Positions 1-11,207 of a stretch of DNA of 64,000 nt are shown here, piece by piece. Source of the DNA: an uncultured Kangiella sp. GTDB lineage: Bacteria > Pseudomonadota > Gammaproteobacteria > Enterobacterales > Kangiellaceae. The notes below the pieces were generated by a model. It made no database searches. It was not told where the DNA came from and saw nothing but the letters and a program-made list of their open reading frames with translations. A program made the position numbers and the translations under genes. The stretch is taken from assembly GCA_947503345.1 (NCBI GenBank), contig CANNCW010000001.1, positions 248,001 through 312,000 on the forward strand, given 5' to 3'. How positions within the stretch are numbered: position 1 is the first letter of the stretch; each line of letters starts with the position of its first letter.

Positions 1-1428
1 TTTTTGGTTAGCCCATTTTGGTGCTAAAGCGCCAACATTTCCTGCACCTTGAGTTAGCACCATATCTTTATCTTTAAAAAGGCTTGGTAACACTTTTTCT
101 AACGCCGCTTGGTCCTCTACAAAAATTGGATCTACCTGACCACGTTGACGAATGCTTCTACATAAAGCTTGGCTATCAGCTCCAACAATTGGCTCTTCAC
201 CAGCAGCGTAGACTTGCATCAAAACCAAAACATCAACTTCTGAAAGTACCTGACAGAAGTCTTCATACAGATCTCGCGTTCGGGTATAACGATGAGGTTG
301 ATACACCATTACCAAGCGACGCTCGGGCCAAGATTGACGCATTGCTTTTATAGTAGCCTCGACTTCTTTAGGGTGATGACCATAATCATCTAATAAACCT
401 ACCTCGATCGTTTTGTCGTTTTTCTCAATGGCAAAGTCTCCATACATTTCAAAGCGTCGTCCAATCCCTTGAAACTTCTCAAGAGCTACTTTAATTGCAT
501 CATCTGAAACACCATCCTCAGTCGCTACTGCTATCGCTGCTAACGCATTTTGGACATTGTGTTCACCAGGCAAATTCAAGCGAATATCTAAAACACCAGA
601 ATGTCCTTTCCTTAATACTTTAAATTTACTTTGAGTTCCATTTTGTTCGAAATCAATTGCTCTAACATCTGACTTAGGACTAAAACCATAGGTAGTAATT
701 GGTCGAGTTATTCTTGGCATTAAACTTTCAACAGTTTCGTCGTCAATACATAAAACCGCCAAACCATAGAAAGGCAAGTTGTGTAAGAACTCCACAAAAT
801 TATTTTCTAAAACTTTAAAGTCGCCACCATAGGTTTCCATATGATCTGCATCAATATTAGTAACAATAGAAACCATTGGTTGTAAGTGAAGGAATGAAGC
901 ATCACTTTCATCGGCTTCAGCGATGAAATAGCGACTCGTACCTAATCTTGCATTAGTACCGGCACTATTCAATAAGCCACCGATTACGAAAGTTGGGTCC
1001 AAGCCTGCCTCAGCATAAATTGAAGCCGTTAAACTCGTTGTAGTGGTTTTACCATGAGTGCCTGCAACAGCCACTCCATGTCGATAGCGCATAAGCTCAG
1101 CAAGCATTTCTGCTCTTGGCACAATCGGAATACGACGCTCTCTTGCCTCGACTATTTCAGGGTTTTCTTCGTTGATAGCTGTTGATGCTACAACCACATC
1201 TGCACTCTCAACATTAGACTCACGATGACCAAAGAATATTTCCGCACCCAACTCATTTAATCGTTCAGTTACTCGAGACTTTCTTAAATCAGAACCCGAA
1301 ATTCGATAACCAAGATTGACAAGAACTTCCGCAATCCCGCTCATTCCAGCTCCGCCAATTCCTATAAAATGTATGCATTTAATACGACGCATTTCTGGTA
1401 TTTGTTGCATCATCTTCGACTGACTCAT
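1..1428 (-). CDS. murC: UDP-N-acetylmuramate--L-alanine ligase, C-terminus cut by the window edge
   Basis: MurC adds L-alanine to UDP-MurNAc, the first amino acid of the peptidoglycan stem peptide, in the cytoplasm. The reading frame runs from an ATG at 1428 off the left edge without a stop. It shows the N-terminal nucleotide-binding motif [12 protein letters not shown] and the Mur-ligase P-loop GTHGKTTTT (near 1050-1080). About 476 codons are present, so only the last few residues should be missing. The ATG overlaps the murG stop as ATGA, which points to translational coupling at the distal end of the mra operon. Family and start are certain; the true end is not visible. Confidence 0.96.
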   Translation of the reverse strand, partial: MSQSKMMQQIPEMRRIKCIHFIGIGGAGMSGIAEVLVNLGYRISGSDLRKSRVTERLNELGAEIFFGHRESNVESADVVVASTAINEENPEIVEARERRIPIVPRAEMLAELMRYRHGVAVAGTHGKTTTTSLTASIYAEAGLDPTFVIGGLLNSAGTNARLGTSRYFIAEADESDASFLHLQPMVSIVTNIDADHMETYGGDFKVLENNFVEFLHNLPFYGLAVLCIDDETVESLMPRITRPITTYGFSPKSDVRAIDFEQNGTQSKFKVLRKGHSGVLDIRLNLPGEHNVQNALAAIAVATEDGVSDDAIKVALEKFQGIGRRFEMYGDFAIEKNDKTIEVGLLDDYGHHPKEVEATIKAMRQSWPERRLVMVYQPHRYTRTRDLYEDFCQVLSEVDVLVLMQVYAAGEEPIVGADSQALCRSIRQRGQVDPIFVEDQAALEKVLPSLFKDKDMVLTQGAGNVGALAPKWANQK

Positions 1429-2576
1429 ATTGTTTCTCCATCAGTCATAGCACGGTTATTAAAATCATTCATACTGGCTTTTATACAATAATTTGCTACA
1501 TCTTTTGTTGCATTAGGCATTGCCATTTCTCGTGCCTTTTCTGCTATTTCAATTATATGTTTTTTATTATTCGCCAACGCTGTAATTTGCTCAGCTAAAC
1601 GTTTTTCCGATAAGTCATGCTGCTGGATAATTAAGCCTGCAGCTTTATCAGAAAGGTAACGAGCATTGTGCGTTTGATGGTCATCCACGGCATGAGGAAA
1701 AGGTACAAAAATCGCACAGGCACCTGCCATTGCAACTTCCGCTACAGTTAAAGCGCCAGCTCGACAAATGACAATATCTGCCCAACTATATGCTGCTGCC
1801 ATATCATCAATAAACTCCAAAACTTCAAAGCTCACGCGTTCGTTAGTACCAGCTTTATAGGCAGCTTCAACCACATCAGCTTTGCCACGTCCTGATTGAT
1901 GCTTCACCTCTATGTATAGCCCATCATTCACTATGTTTAATATCTCTGGAATTTTCTTATTAAAAATTTCAGCGCCTAAAGAACCGCCAACTATTAGCAA
2001 CTTAATCTTTCCATCTATTTCTTTAATACGACTAGATGCATTTTCGATCGACAAGAAGTCAGTTCTAATTGGATTCCCTGTAGTTATAACTTTACTGCTT
2101 TCTTTAAATGCTCTTGGATAGGCTTGCAAAGTTATCTTGCTAATTCTATGCAATAATTTATTGGTCATTCCAGCTACAGCGTTTTGCTCATGGACCACAA
2201 CAGGTATCCCAGCCAGCCTAGCTGCCACACCACCTGGACCAGATGCAAACCCACCCATACCTAAAACCACATCTGGTTGCACTTTTTTAATTATTTTCTT
2301 CGCTGCTAAAATATTTGATGCAATGCTAAATGGTGCTTTAAGCAGAGATAGCAAACCCTTTCCACGCAAACCTTTCACTGGCAACACACTTAAATCAATA
2401 CCATGTTGCGGAACTATTTTGGTCTCCATTTTACCTTCAGACCCCAACCAATGTAGTTTCCAACCCTGCTCTGCCAAGTATTTTCCAACTGCCAACGCAG
2501 GAAAAATATGACCACCGGTTCCACCCGCCATTAATAAGATGGTTTTACCGTTCGCTTTACTCATCTGAACCACCAT
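1425..2576 (-). CDS. murG: Undecaprenyl-PP-MurNAc-pentapeptide GlcNAc transferase MurG
   Basis: MurG is the peripheral inner-membrane GT-B glycosyltransferase that turns lipid I into lipid II. The N-terminal donor/acceptor-cleft motif GGTGGHIFP is intact, and the middle GGSLGA and later HQTHNA motifs of the family are present. The 383-residue length is slightly above the usual 355. Two starts are possible: ATG at 2576, or ATG at 2564 inside the end of ftsW, where ATGAGTAA overlaps the ftsW stop. The second gives a more usual N-terminus. It lies between ftsW and murC, as in most proteobacterial dcw clusters. Confidence 0.96.
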   Translation of the reverse strand: MVVQMSKANGKTILLMAGGTGGHIFPALAVGKYLAEQGWKLHWLGSEGKMETKIVPQHGIDLSVLPVKGLRGKGLLSLLKAPFSIASNILAAKKIIKKVQPDVVLGMGGFASGPGGVAARLAGIPVVVHEQNAVAGMTNKLLHRISKITLQAYPRAFKESSKVITTGNPIRTDFLSIENASSRIKEIDGKIKLLIVGGSLGAEIFNKKIPEILNIVNDGLYIEVKHQSGRGKADVVEAAYKAGTNERVSFEVLEFIDDMAAAYSWADIVICRAGALTVAEVAMAGACAIFVPFPHAVDDHQTHNARYLSDKAAGLIIQQHDLSEKRLAEQITALANNKKHIIEIAEKAREMAMPNATKDVANYCIKASMNDFNNRAMTDGETI

Positions 2577-3765
2577 AAGCTCTTTTCACTTCGTCATATT
2601 CATGTTCTTTACGACGCGTTTCAAAATCCACCCTTAAAATAATAGCAATCGCCATACAGCTCATTATCAAGGCATTTCCGCCATAACTAATGAATGGCAA
2701 AGTCAAACCTTTAGTTGGCAATGCGCCACTTGCTACGCCAATATTAATTATTGCTTGTAGGCTTAACCAAAAACCAAATCCGTAACATAAGTACGCCGAA
2801 AAATATTCTTCCATACGTAACGCCCGGCGTCCTATTTTTAAGCATCGATTAAAAATAATGATAAAAAGTGCCACGACAAAAAGCACACCAACAAAACCGA
2901 ATTCTTCTGCATAAACTGAAAAAATAAAATCGGTGTGTGACATTGGCAAATATGATAATTTTTGTACGCTATTTCCTAACCCTACGCCAAGCCAATCACC
3001 TTTACTAAAGGCTATTAGAGACTGAAACAATTGATAATCACTTCCAAATTGATCATCCCAAGGGTTCATAAAACTAGTTAAACGCGCCAAACGATAAGGA
3101 GCTTGTACTAGAATCAAAGCCATTACCGCACTCACACTTAAAGTTAAACTAATAAACTGCCACAGTTTTGCACCTGCCATAAACATCATTGCAAGTGCAG
3201 TAGCGACAATAACCGCCGATGAACCAAAATCTGGCTGAACTAATAAAAAGCCCACAATCAAACCAATTAATACTAAGGGCTTGATGAAACCATTAACTCG
3301 TGTTTGTACTTCGTCACTACGACGTACTAAGTAACCAGCTAAATAAATTACTATAAAAAATTTCATCAACTCAGCTGGTTGCAAAGTTAAAGGGCCAACG
3401 CCTATCCAGCGTTTTGATCCGTTAATCTCTTTACCTATCACTAACACTGCCATTAACAAAACCACCCCTAATATTAATAAATAGGGGCCGTATACCTGCC
3501 AAAAGCGCGTTTCAAGCTGTAAAGCACATAGCGAAGCGGTAAATGCAATAATTAAATAGATACCGTGACGTGTTAAGAAGTGATATTCATTACCAGCCAT
3601 TTTGTCTTCGGCATAAGGCATTGAGCTTGAAGCCACCATCACCAAACCTAATGCTAATAAGATTAATACTGGACCTAGCAACCATGGATCCAGTTTAGTT
3701 CGCGGATCTGAAATTTTTAACTGTTCAACAAAATCACCAATTTTCAAAATATTTTGCGCTAACAT
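2557..3765 (-). CDS. ftsW: Septal peptidoglycan polymerase FtsW
   Basis: FtsW is the SEDS-family glycosyltransferase that polymerises lipid II at the division septum with its partner FtsI, which is encoded in the same operon. The 402-residue protein is almost entirely hydrophobic, about ten membrane segments. It carries the SEDS signatures GSKRWI and QPAELMK in the first half and a C-terminal LPFISYGG motif. Its start overlaps the end of murD by 7 nt. The position between murD and murG separates it from the paralogue RodA. No anomalies seen. Confidence 0.96.
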   Translation of the reverse strand: MLAQNILKIGDFVEQLKISDPRTKLDPWLLGPVLILLALGLVMVASSSMPYAEDKMAGNEYHFLTRHGIYLIIAFTASLCALQLETRFWQVYGPYLLILGVVLLMAVLVIGKEINGSKRWIGVGPLTLQPAELMKFFIVIYLAGYLVRRSDEVQTRVNGFIKPLVLIGLIVGFLLVQPDFGSSAVIVATALAMMFMAGAKLWQFISLTLSVSAVMALILVQAPYRLARLTSFMNPWDDQFGSDYQLFQSLIAFSKGDWLGVGLGNSVQKLSYLPMSHTDFIFSVYAEEFGFVGVLFVVALFIIIFNRCLKIGRRALRMEEYFSAYLCYGFGFWLSLQAIINIGVASGALPTKGLTLPFISYGGNALIMSCMAIAIILRVDFETRRKEHEYDEVKRAYGGSDE

Positions 3766-5093
3766 ACTAATGCCCTCGCTAACTTTGAAAACTCATTACC
3801 ACGTTCCTGATAATTGTTATACATATCTAAACTGGCACAAGCCGGTGACAATAACACTAGCGCTTTTTGTAAATTCTCTTTATTTATAATTTGCTTTGCC
3901 TTTACTAAAGCTTGTGCCATGTTTTCAACCAAATAACTATTACTTGGACTTAACATTGCAATTTCTTTAGCATCTTTCCCAAAAGTCACTACAGCTTTTG
4001 TATCCATTTGCAAAGTACTTTGTAATTCAGATAAATTTGCACCTTTTGCGTCACCACCTGCAATCAACACAATATTTTCAAATAAAGGCGCGAAACTATT
4101 TAATGCCGCAACTGTAGCTCCTACATTGGTCGCTTTAGAATCATTGATAAAGGTAACTCCATCAATTTTATCTACCAACTCGCAGCGATGTGGTAATCCA
4201 GTATATGATTTCGCGCTGTTCGTTACTTGGTCGTCAATAGTAATTTCGCAAGCATCTAATAGTGCTAAGCTTGCAGCGACATTGAGACCATTGTGAATTC
4301 CTTGTACCTTTAAATCTGATAAGTTTATAACAGCATTTCGCCCCTGATAAATTTCAAAACTGTCCGTATCTAATGACCAGCTATTCCCTTCAAGATCATT
4401 TAATCCGAAACGAACTTGCCTATCATCCAACAACCAAGTGTTTTCATCGTCAGCATTAGCTAGTGTTACTTCTGCATTTTTATAAATTCTTAGCTTTGCT
4501 TTAATATATTCTTCATAAGAGTCGTATCTATCTAAATGGTCTTCACTTACGTTCAAAATTGTCGCTACATTTGGTTTTAAACTAAATGTTGTTTCTAATT
4601 GGAAACTTGATAATTCAAGCACTACATACTCATAGTCTTGATCCAAAACACTCAGAGCAGGTACCCCGAAATTCCCAGCAGCTATCGCGCTTTTTCCAGC
4701 CGCAAGAATCATTTGAGTAGTTAGATCTGTGACCGTGCTCTTGCCATTAGAACCTGTAATAGCAATGACTTTTGCATTATTAACCTGTGCAAAAAGCTCA
4801 ATATCTCCAACTACTGAAACACCTTTTGAAATTGCAGTTTGAATATCAGAGTTACTTATTGCTATTCCAGGACTTACCACTAACTCTTCGTATTCTGTAA
4901 ACAGCTCAGGGTTCCATAACAAATAAGCGTCTTGCGCAAATTCATTTAATTCTTCTAAACCAGGAGCTTCATCCCTTGTATCCATCACATGAAAAGCTTG
5001 TCCCACCTTGTCTAAAAAGCGAGCCACAGACAAACCCGATTGACCCAAACCTAGGATCAACCGTTTTTTATCTTGAAGCTTTTTCATTTCCAT
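3759..5093 (-). CDS. murD: UDP-N-acetylmuramoylalanine--D-glutamate ligase
   Basis: MurD adds D-glutamate to UDP-MurNAc-L-Ala in the cytoplasm. The N-terminal Rossmann motif LGLGQSGLSVARF is followed by the ATP-binding P-loop AITGSNGKST at about residue 113, a central domain with NVSEDHLDRY, and a C-terminal domain with the NDSKATN motif. At 444 residues it is a normal length. Two in-frame ATGs (5093 and 5087) are almost equivalent, and neither has a strong ribosome-binding site. The 18 nt after mraY form one of the few real gaps in this operon. Confidence 0.96.
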   Translation of the reverse strand: MEMKKLQDKKRLILGLGQSGLSVARFLDKVGQAFHVMDTRDEAPGLEELNEFAQDAYLLWNPELFTEYEELVVSPGIAISNSDIQTAISKGVSVVGDIELFAQVNNAKVIAITGSNGKSTVTDLTTQMILAAGKSAIAAGNFGVPALSVLDQDYEYVVLELSSFQLETTFSLKPNVATILNVSEDHLDRYDSYEEYIKAKLRIYKNAEVTLANADDENTWLLDDRQVRFGLNDLEGNSWSLDTDSFEIYQGRNAVINLSDLKVQGIHNGLNVAASLALLDACEITIDDQVTNSAKSYTGLPHRCELVDKIDGVTFINDSKATNVGATVAALNSFAPLFENIVLIAGGDAKGANLSELQSTLQMDTKAVVTFGKDAKEIAMLSPSNSYLVENMAQALVKAKQIINKENLQKALVLLSPACASLDMYNNYQERGNEFSKLARALVC

Positions 5094-5111
5094 CTAAATA
5101 TTTACTCTAAT

Positions 5112-6191
5112 TTATCGTAATTTTAATGTTGCTAATCCCACTAGCACTAGCATCAGCGAGATAATCCAAAACCGCACAATCACTCTCGGTTCTGGCCAGC
5201 CTTTTAGCTCATAGTGATGATGTAAAGGGGCCATTCTAAAAATTCTTTTCCCAGTTAATTTGTAAGAACCTACTTGCAACATTACGGACACTGTTTCAAT
5301 AACGAATACTCCGCCCATAATGAATAGCACTAATTCTTGTCGAACCAACACTGCAATTGTGCCAAGTGCAGCGCCTAATCCTAATGCACCAACGTCGCCC
5401 ATAAACACTTGGGCTGGATAGGTATTAAACCAAAGGAATCCCAAGCCAGCGCCAACAATTGCCGCACAAAAAACAATCAACTCTCCAACACCTTTTATGT
5501 AAGGGATTTGCAAATACTCTGAAAAAATTTGGTTGCCTGTTAAATATGCAAAGATTCCTAAACCACCGGCAACTAATACTGTAGGTAAAATTGCTAACCC
5601 ATCTAATCCATCAGTCAAATTTACGGCATTACTAGTTCCGACAATGACAAAGTAAGCTAAAAATATAAAGAGTATTCCCAGTTGCGGCGCCACATTTTTA
5701 AAGAATGGTACCAATAACTGTGTTTCTACTGGACTTGCTGTATAGAACAAATATATAGCAATTCCAGCACCTAAAACCGATTGCCATAAATACTTCCAAC
5801 GGGCAATAAGTCCTTTCGGATCTTTCCTTACTAACTTAATGTAGTCATCTGCTAAACCAATCAAACCAAAGCCAACTATCGCTACAATACAAACCCATAG
5901 ATAGCGATTTTCCAGTCGTCCCCAAAGTATGCTACTCAAAACTATTGCAACAATAATCAAGGCGCCGCCCATTGTTGGGGTTCCAGCTTTGCTCAAATGA
6001 CTCTGTGGGCCATCGTCGCGAACCGTTTGACCAATTTGATAGCTACTAAGTTTTCGTATCATTGTTGGACCAACTAACAACGAAATTCCCAGTGCCGTTA
6101 AAACACTCAAAATTCCACGCATTGTTAGATATTGAAAGACATTAAAGCCCGAATAAAACTGTGATAAATATTCCGCCAACCAGGTTAGCAT
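5112..6191 (-). CDS. mraY: Phospho-N-acetylmuramoyl-pentapeptide transferase MraY
   Basis: MraY makes lipid I by moving phospho-MurNAc-pentapeptide to undecaprenyl phosphate in the inner membrane. The 359-residue polytopic protein has the family hallmarks: the aspartate pair in LADDYIKL, the [10 protein letters not shown] loop and the C-terminal cytoplasmic HHHYELKGW motif. The start overlaps the murF end by 7 nt and has a strong purine-rich ribosome-binding site (GGGGGAGG, 6 nt before ATG) inside the last codons of murF. Length and membrane pattern are normal. Confidence 0.97.
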   Translation of the reverse strand: MLTWLAEYLSQFYSGFNVFQYLTMRGILSVLTALGISLLVGPTMIRKLSSYQIGQTVRDDGPQSHLSKAGTPTMGGALIIVAIVLSSILWGRLENRYLWVCIVAIVGFGLIGLADDYIKLVRKDPKGLIARWKYLWQSVLGAGIAIYLFYTASPVETQLLVPFFKNVAPQLGILFIFLAYFVIVGTSNAVNLTDGLDGLAILPTVLVAGGLGIFAYLTGNQIFSEYLQIPYIKGVGELIVFCAAIVGAGLGFLWFNTYPAQVFMGDVGALGLGAALGTIAVLVRQELVLFIMGGVFVIETVSVMLQVGSYKLTGKRIFRMAPLHHHYELKGWPEPRVIVRFWIISLMLVLVGLATLKLR

Positions 6192-7591
6192 TGTGAACCT
6201 CCCCCCAGAGAATTATGTTGCTCATCCTGATATTGGTCAGCATTAGCTTTAATAGCTTCAACTACCTCTTCCATACGCGCACTGCGCGAGCCTTTTACTA
6301 AAACTTGTGTATCTTTATTTTGAATTTTTCTGATGCTGTCTATCAATTGCTTTTTATTCTTGCAATGCATAGCACCTGAACCAAAAGCTTCTGAACTTAG
6401 CTCACTCCAATGACCACAAGTAAACAAATGATTGATCTTTTTATTTTTAGCATAAGCACCAACTTCACGATGATACTTGGCGCTAAAATCTCCCAACTCT
6501 GCCATGTCACCTAAGGCCAAAATTTTTGTTCCACCCCAGTGACTCAACACATCAACTGCAACTTTTACAGAAGCCACGCTAGCGTTGTAAGTATCATCAA
6601 TTACGACACTGTCGTTTAACCCAACAAATCGATTTAAACGCCCTACAACCCCTGAAGATTTTGCCAAACCTTGCTGTATATCTTCTACACTTGCCCCTAC
6701 TGAGACAGCTAATGCTGCCGCAACTAAAGCATTAGATACTTGGTGTTCTCCAGGGACTAACAACGTAATTTCTACTGCTTGTTGTTCAATATTCATATCA
6801 AAACTCGCACAATTATTTTCATCAAGCTTGATATTATCTGCAGTAATATCGGCAGAATCATGTCGAGATACTGTCACTTTATGGAAACCTTTCAGTTCTT
6901 GGTAGCTTGATGAAAAATCCGAATCCAGATTGATAACTCCAACACCATTTGCATCTAAGCTCTGATAGATTTCACCTTTAGCTTTTGCAACTCCTTCTAC
7001 TGAGCCAAACCCTTCAATATGAGCTGGAGCAACATTATTCACAACCGTAACTTGTGGCTCAGCGATAGAAGCACAATAAGCGATTTCACCAATATGATTT
7101 GCCCCCATCTCTATGACGGCGTATTTCTCATTTCCCTTCAACCTTAATAAGGTTAAGGGCACTCCGATATGATTATTAAAGTTCCCTGCTGTCGCTAAAA
7201 CTTCACTTTTACAAGTCGCTTCTTGTAATATTCTAGCTACCATTTCTTTAACACTTGTTTTACCTGCACTTCCGGTAATCCCAATAACTTTTGGATTGAC
7301 TGTCTTACGCACTAAATTTGCAAGCATCCCTAGTGCCTTTTCAGTGTCATCTACTAACAGTTGCGGTAATTCACTTTTTACGCTTCTTGAAACTAATAAA
7401 GCAATTGCGCCTTGCTTTTCTGCTTTATCAACAAAGTTATGAGCATCAAAATTTTCACCTACTAAAGCAATAAATAAACTATTATCTGAACCCTGACGGG
7501 TATCGGTGAAGACTTCTGATATTAAGATATCTTCTCCAATTAACTTGGCATTTATCTTTTGAGCAATGGTAGACAGCATCATTTCAATCAT
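6185..7591 (-). CDS. murF: UDP-MurNAc-tripeptide--D-Ala-D-Ala ligase
   Basis: MurF adds the D-Ala-D-Ala dipeptide and completes the UDP-MurNAc-pentapeptide. The P-loop is [14 protein letters not shown] (about residue 105), followed by the [10 protein letters not shown] motif typical of MurF and the C-terminal DDTYNAS motif. At 468 residues it has normal family length. The start overlaps the murE stop as ATGA. A second ATG three codons in could also serve. It sits between murE and mraY in the same operon. Confidence 0.96.
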   Translation of the reverse strand: MIEMMLSTIAQKINAKLIGEDILISEVFTDTRQGSDNSLFIALVGENFDAHNFVDKAEKQGAIALLVSRSVKSELPQLLVDDTEKALGMLANLVRKTVNPKVIGITGSAGKTSVKEMVARILQEATCKSEVLATAGNFNNHIGVPLTLLRLKGNEKYAVIEMGANHIGEIAYCASIAEPQVTVVNNVAPAHIEGFGSVEGVAKAKGEIYQSLDANGVGVINLDSDFSSSYQELKGFHKVTVSRHDSADITADNIKLDENNCASFDMNIEQQAVEITLLVPGEHQVSNALVAAALAVSVGASVEDIQQGLAKSSGVVGRLNRFVGLNDSVVIDDTYNASVASVKVAVDVLSHWGGTKILALGDMAELGDFSAKYHREVGAYAKNKKINHLFTCGHWSELSSEAFGSGAMHCKNKKQLIDSIRKIQNKDTQVLVKGSRSARMEEVVEAIKANADQYQDEQHNSLGGGSQC

Positions 7592-9120
7592 GAATAAGCC
7601 CCCATTAATGTTTCAACTGTTTCTAAATCACTGTAATGCAACTTCTCATTGTCAATTTCTTGATAATCTTCATGTCCTTTACCAGCTATTAGAACCATGT
7701 CTGCTTCATCAGCATGATTTAGCGCATAATTAATAGCTTCTTTTCTTGAGGCAATGTATGGAACAGTGCTGTCGTTCATACCTTCGCGTATCATTTGGAC
7801 AATTGCTTTTGCGTCTTCTGTTCTTGGATTATCGTCGGTCAGGATTACTTTTTGTGAATGCGACTCTGCTATCGAGCCCATCACCGATCTTTTACTAGTA
7901 TCGCGATCGCCACCACAACCAAATAAACACCACAAGTTTCCTTCACAATGATGGCGTAATGTTGCTAATGATTTTTCTAAAGCATCCGGTGTATGTGCAT
8001 AGTCAACAACTAAAGTTGCCAAACCTTCTTTTGTGAAGCGTTGCATTCTTCCAGTGGCCGCTTTAGCGCCATTTAACGCTACAATCCACTTATGAACATC
8101 ACCAAATAAAACGCCTAAAATACCAGTGACTGCCAATAGATTAGAAAGATTAAAGTCACCTAGTAGTGAACTATTGATTCTTCCTGTTCCCCAAGGAGTT
8201 TTAATGTCTGCAGAAATTCCATTTAAATTAAATAGTTCATTCTCACTCACAACCCATTCAACTTGGCTAGAGGATGAATTACTTATCAGGCTCTCTTTAT
8301 TTCTCGTATAGCCAATTTTTTTAGCTTTAATAGCATTATCTTCTAACAACCTTTTGCCATATAAATCATCTGCATTTATCACCACATATTGAACTTCATC
8401 TCTTAAAAACAACTGACGTTTTGCTTGGTAATATGCTTCCATATCACCATGGTAATCTAAATGGTCTAAACTTAAGTTGGTAAAAACAGCCACTTTGTAA
8501 TTCAACCCAGAAACACGCTTTTGATCTAAACCATGAGATGAAACTTCCATACACAGATGATGGAAAGACTGTTGTAAATATTCAGCAGCTGTTTGCTGAA
8601 TTGTTACAGGATCGGATGTTGTATTAACACTTGGTCTTAAAGAGCCAACGGCTCCATTCCCTAATGTGCTTAATAACACTGTCGGCTTTTGTAATAAATC
8701 TAAAGCCTGTGCAGCAAGGTAACAAACACTTGTTTTACCATTAGTTCCGGTTACTCCAACCAGCGTCATGTTTTTACTTGGGTTTTGGTAAAATTCTCCC
8801 GCTATTTGGCTAACTTTCTCTGCCAAATTTACAACAGGAATAATTTCAACCGAATATTTTTTTTCTTCGTTAAGAAACTTTGCTAAATTTTTTGCTTCAG
8901 CAATTATAACCTTAGCGCCTTTATTTATAGCTACTTCAATAAAACTACGTCCATCAACTACTTGCCCTGGATAAGCAATAAACGCATCACCAGACACAAT
9001 CTTACGGCTATCAATACTTAAACCACTAATCGTTATCGCACCAAGCTCTGTTTGCTCAAATAAGTCTTTACTAACGAGACTTTTCAAAATAGATGCTAAT
9101 TTGATTGCAGGCTTAGTCAT
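7588..9120 (-). CDS. murE: UDP-MurNAc-dipeptide--meso-diaminopimelate ligase
   Basis: MurE adds the third stem-peptide residue. The P-loop GVTGTNGKTS lies near residue 115, and the C-terminal DNPR motif (DDNPRTED) indicates meso-diaminopimelate as substrate, as in other Gram-negatives. The open frame extends to 9141, but I place the start at the ATG at 9120. It is preceded by an almost perfect ribosome-binding site, GGAGGTG, six bases upstream and inside the last codons of ftsI, and this gives the usual N-terminus. The start overlaps the ftsI stop (ATGACTAA). Length is 510 residues. Confidence 0.96.
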   Translation of the reverse strand: MTKPAIKLASILKSLVSKDLFEQTELGAITISGLSIDSRKIVSGDAFIAYPGQVVDGRSFIEVAINKGAKVIIAEAKNLAKFLNEEKKYSVEIIPVVNLAEKVSQIAGEFYQNPSKNMTLVGVTGTNGKTSVCYLAAQALDLLQKPTVLLSTLGNGAVGSLRPSVNTTSDPVTIQQTAAEYLQQSFHHLCMEVSSHGLDQKRVSGLNYKVAVFTNLSLDHLDYHGDMEAYYQAKRQLFLRDEVQYVVINADDLYGKRLLEDNAIKAKKIGYTRNKESLISNSSSSQVEWVVSENELFNLNGISADIKTPWGTGRINSSLLGDFNLSNLLAVTGILGVLFGDVHKWIVALNGAKAATGRMQRFTKEGLATLVVDYAHTPDALEKSLATLRHHCEGNLWCLFGCGGDRDTSKRSVMGSIAESHSQKVILTDDNPRTEDAKAIVQMIREGMNDSTVPYIASRKEAINYALNHADEADMVLIAGKGHEDYQEIDNEKLHYSDLETVETLMGAYS

Positions 9121-10852
9121 GGCTAACACCTCCAACCGCAATGGTTTTTATTGTTTTTGCATCTGGAGCAACGTTCATTAAATCCAATGCTTTATCCGCA
9201 ACTTTTGCAAATATTGGTGCAGAAACTGTACCACCATAATAAGCATCACCAGCAGGCTCATCTACCATAACAACTATCGCTAGTTTCGGATCCGTTGCAG
9301 GAACTAATCCAGCAAATACAGTAACGTACTCATCTCCATAACCACCGGTTTTTGCAACTTTTCTAGCAGTACCTGTTTTTCCAGCAACTCGATAACCATC
9401 CACTCTTGCTTTAGTACCAGTACCACCATCGGCTACAACATTTTCCATCATACCGACAACATTCTGCGCGATATTTGCAGCTATAACTTGCTCACCTTGC
9501 TCTAAGCCTTTTTGTTTAATAAGAGTCAATGGACGTTTAATCCCATTTGCACCTAAAACGCTATAGGCCTGGGCTAATTGAATTGAACTCACTTGGAAAC
9601 CATAACCAAAAGAAAACGTTGCTTTTTCTATGTCAGACCAATTATTTCTTGGTCTTAATACGCCTTTGGTTTCTCCTTGAACTCCCAAACCAGTAGATTT
9701 ACCAAAACCTACTTTATAGAAACTGTCTAAAAATTCCTGATCAGAAAGACTTAAAGCAACACGGCTAACTCCCATGTTGCTAGATTTTTTGATTATCCCT
9801 GCCAAGTCCAACTCACCATAATTTCTTGGATCACTCACTCGCTTACCATTCAACTTCATAATCCCTGGTGCCGTATTAACTGTTGAACTTGGCTTGTACT
9901 TTCCGCTTTCTAATGCACTTACAATAGTTAAAGGTTTTACTGTTGATCCTGGTTCAAAAAGATCAGTGATAGCTCGATTTCTAGTCATCGCAGGGAATCG
10001 AGAGTCTGAACGATTTGGATTAAATGATGGCTGACTTGCCATTGCTAATACTTCACCCGTATCAACATCAACAACTACTACGGAACCACCTTTAGCATTA
10101 TGACTTAATACCGTTTTTTTCAATTCTCGATACGCTACTGCTTGAATTCGAGAGTCAATACTTAGTTGCAGATCATTGCCTTGCTCAGCTTCTGCCAGTA
10201 CCCCCCGCTCTTCAACCACGCGACGATATAAATCTACGACTACTTTTTCTTTTCCTGGCTTGCCTGTTAAATAATTATCGAAGGCTTTTTCAACGCCTTC
10301 CAGCCCTTTATCATCGACACCTGTAAAACCAACTAAATTAGCCGTAACTTCTGCACTCGGGTAATAACGACGATATTCAGACTTTAGATTTAATCCTTTA
10401 ATAGATAACCTTTTAATGTATAAGGCAACATTTGGATCAAGGTGACGTTCTAACCAAACAAATCTTTTGCTTGCTCTTTGTTGTACCCAAGTTGCTAACT
10501 CGTTTGCATCGCGCCCTAAAGCTTCAGCAAATCCCTGCCAAGCACTAGTTTCAAAAACTTTCTTATCTTTTAATAAGGTTTTAGGATCAATCCATAATGA
10601 TTCAATAGGAACTGAGCGTGCTAGTTCAACCCCATTGCGATCTACAATTAATCCTCGATGCGAAGATATCCCTTTTACTCTTACAGAACGAGAGTCGCCA
10701 GCTTCTGCTAAGTCTTTTGGGTTTAGAACCTGTAAATAAGCACTTCTTCCAACCAAAGCTAGAAAACACACAGACACTAAAGTCAACATAGTACGATAAC
10801 GCCATGTTGAATCTGGTACTGTTTTCAATTTGCGATTTCTAGTTTTTTTCAC
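9113..10852 (-). CDS. ftsI: Septal peptidoglycan transpeptidase FtsI (PBP3)
   Basis: FtsI cross-links septal peptidoglycan in the periplasm as the partner of FtsW. The 579-residue protein has a basic cytoplasmic start, one membrane anchor (about residues 20-42), a pedestal domain and a C-terminal transpeptidase domain. The three penicillin-binding motifs are visible: GSTVK with the catalytic serine, SSN, and KTGTA. It follows ftsL by 14 nt and overlaps murE. Length and motifs are those of class B PBP3. Confidence 0.97.
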   Translation of the reverse strand: MKKTRNRKLKTVPDSTWRYRTMLTLVSVCFLALVGRSAYLQVLNPKDLAEAGDSRSVRVKGISSHRGLIVDRNGVELARSVPIESLWIDPKTLLKDKKVFETSAWQGFAEALGRDANELATWVQQRASKRFVWLERHLDPNVALYIKRLSIKGLNLKSEYRRYYPSAEVTANLVGFTGVDDKGLEGVEKAFDNYLTGKPGKEKVVVDLYRRVVEERGVLAEAEQGNDLQLSIDSRIQAVAYRELKKTVLSHNAKGGSVVVVDVDTGEVLAMASQPSFNPNRSDSRFPAMTRNRAITDLFEPGSTVKPLTIVSALESGKYKPSSTVNTAPGIMKLNGKRVSDPRNYGELDLAGIIKKSSNMGVSRVALSLSDQEFLDSFYKVGFGKSTGLGVQGETKGVLRPRNNWSDIEKATFSFGYGFQVSSIQLAQAYSVLGANGIKRPLTLIKQKGLEQGEQVIAANIAQNVVGMMENVVADGGTGTKARVDGYRVAGKTGTARKVAKTGGYGDEYVTVFAGLVPATDPKLAIVVMVDEPAGDAYYGGTVSAPIFAKVADKALDLMNVAPDAKTIKTIAVGGVSHD

Positions 10853-10866
10853 AATTAAAGTCTTCT

Positions 10867-11202
10867 TTATTTCGACTCATCTACAGTGATGATTACTTCG
10901 GAGTTTTTATCCAAATTTTTCATCTTCAATTTCTCAGTCGCAATTTTTTCAATGCGACTATGTTCTGCTAGAGCACTTTGCTCTAAACGTAACTTTTGCC
11001 AATTTAAATCTAATGCAGTTTGCTCATCTTGCAATTTGTTCAGTTCACTAGTAGCCACTCGATATTGATGCGTTTGTTTAGTCACTAGGATCGCTGAGTA
11101 AACCACTAAGCCACCAATTACTATTAACCCAAAACGCCTACTAAAAGCCGCCACTAAACTATAAAAAGGCCATAATCGATTTGTTTCTTGCGATTTAGCC
11201 AT
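10867..11202 (-). CDS. ftsL: Cell division protein FtsL
   Basis: FtsL is a bitopic inner-membrane protein that joins FtsB and FtsQ and helps activate FtsWI. The 111-residue product has a short cytoplasmic N-terminus, one transmembrane helix (about residues 25-43) and a periplasmic coiled coil rich in Leu, Glu and Gln (about 47-95), the expected architecture. FtsL diverges strongly in sequence, so identification rests on this layout plus the slot between rsmH and ftsI, which is nearly invariant. Only 5 nt separate it from rsmH. Confidence 0.92.
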   Translation of the reverse strand: MAKSQETNRLWPFYSLVAAFSRRFGLIVIGGLVVYSAILVTKQTHQYRVATSELNKLQDEQTALDLNWQKLRLEQSALAEHSRIEKIATEKLKMKNLDKNSEVIITVDESK

Positions 11203-11207
11203 GGCAT

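Noticed and set aside
1912-2511. Plus-strand open frames within murG and other mur genes
   Set aside because: Antisense shadows of strongly conserved minus-strand genes, without ribosome-binding sites or domains.
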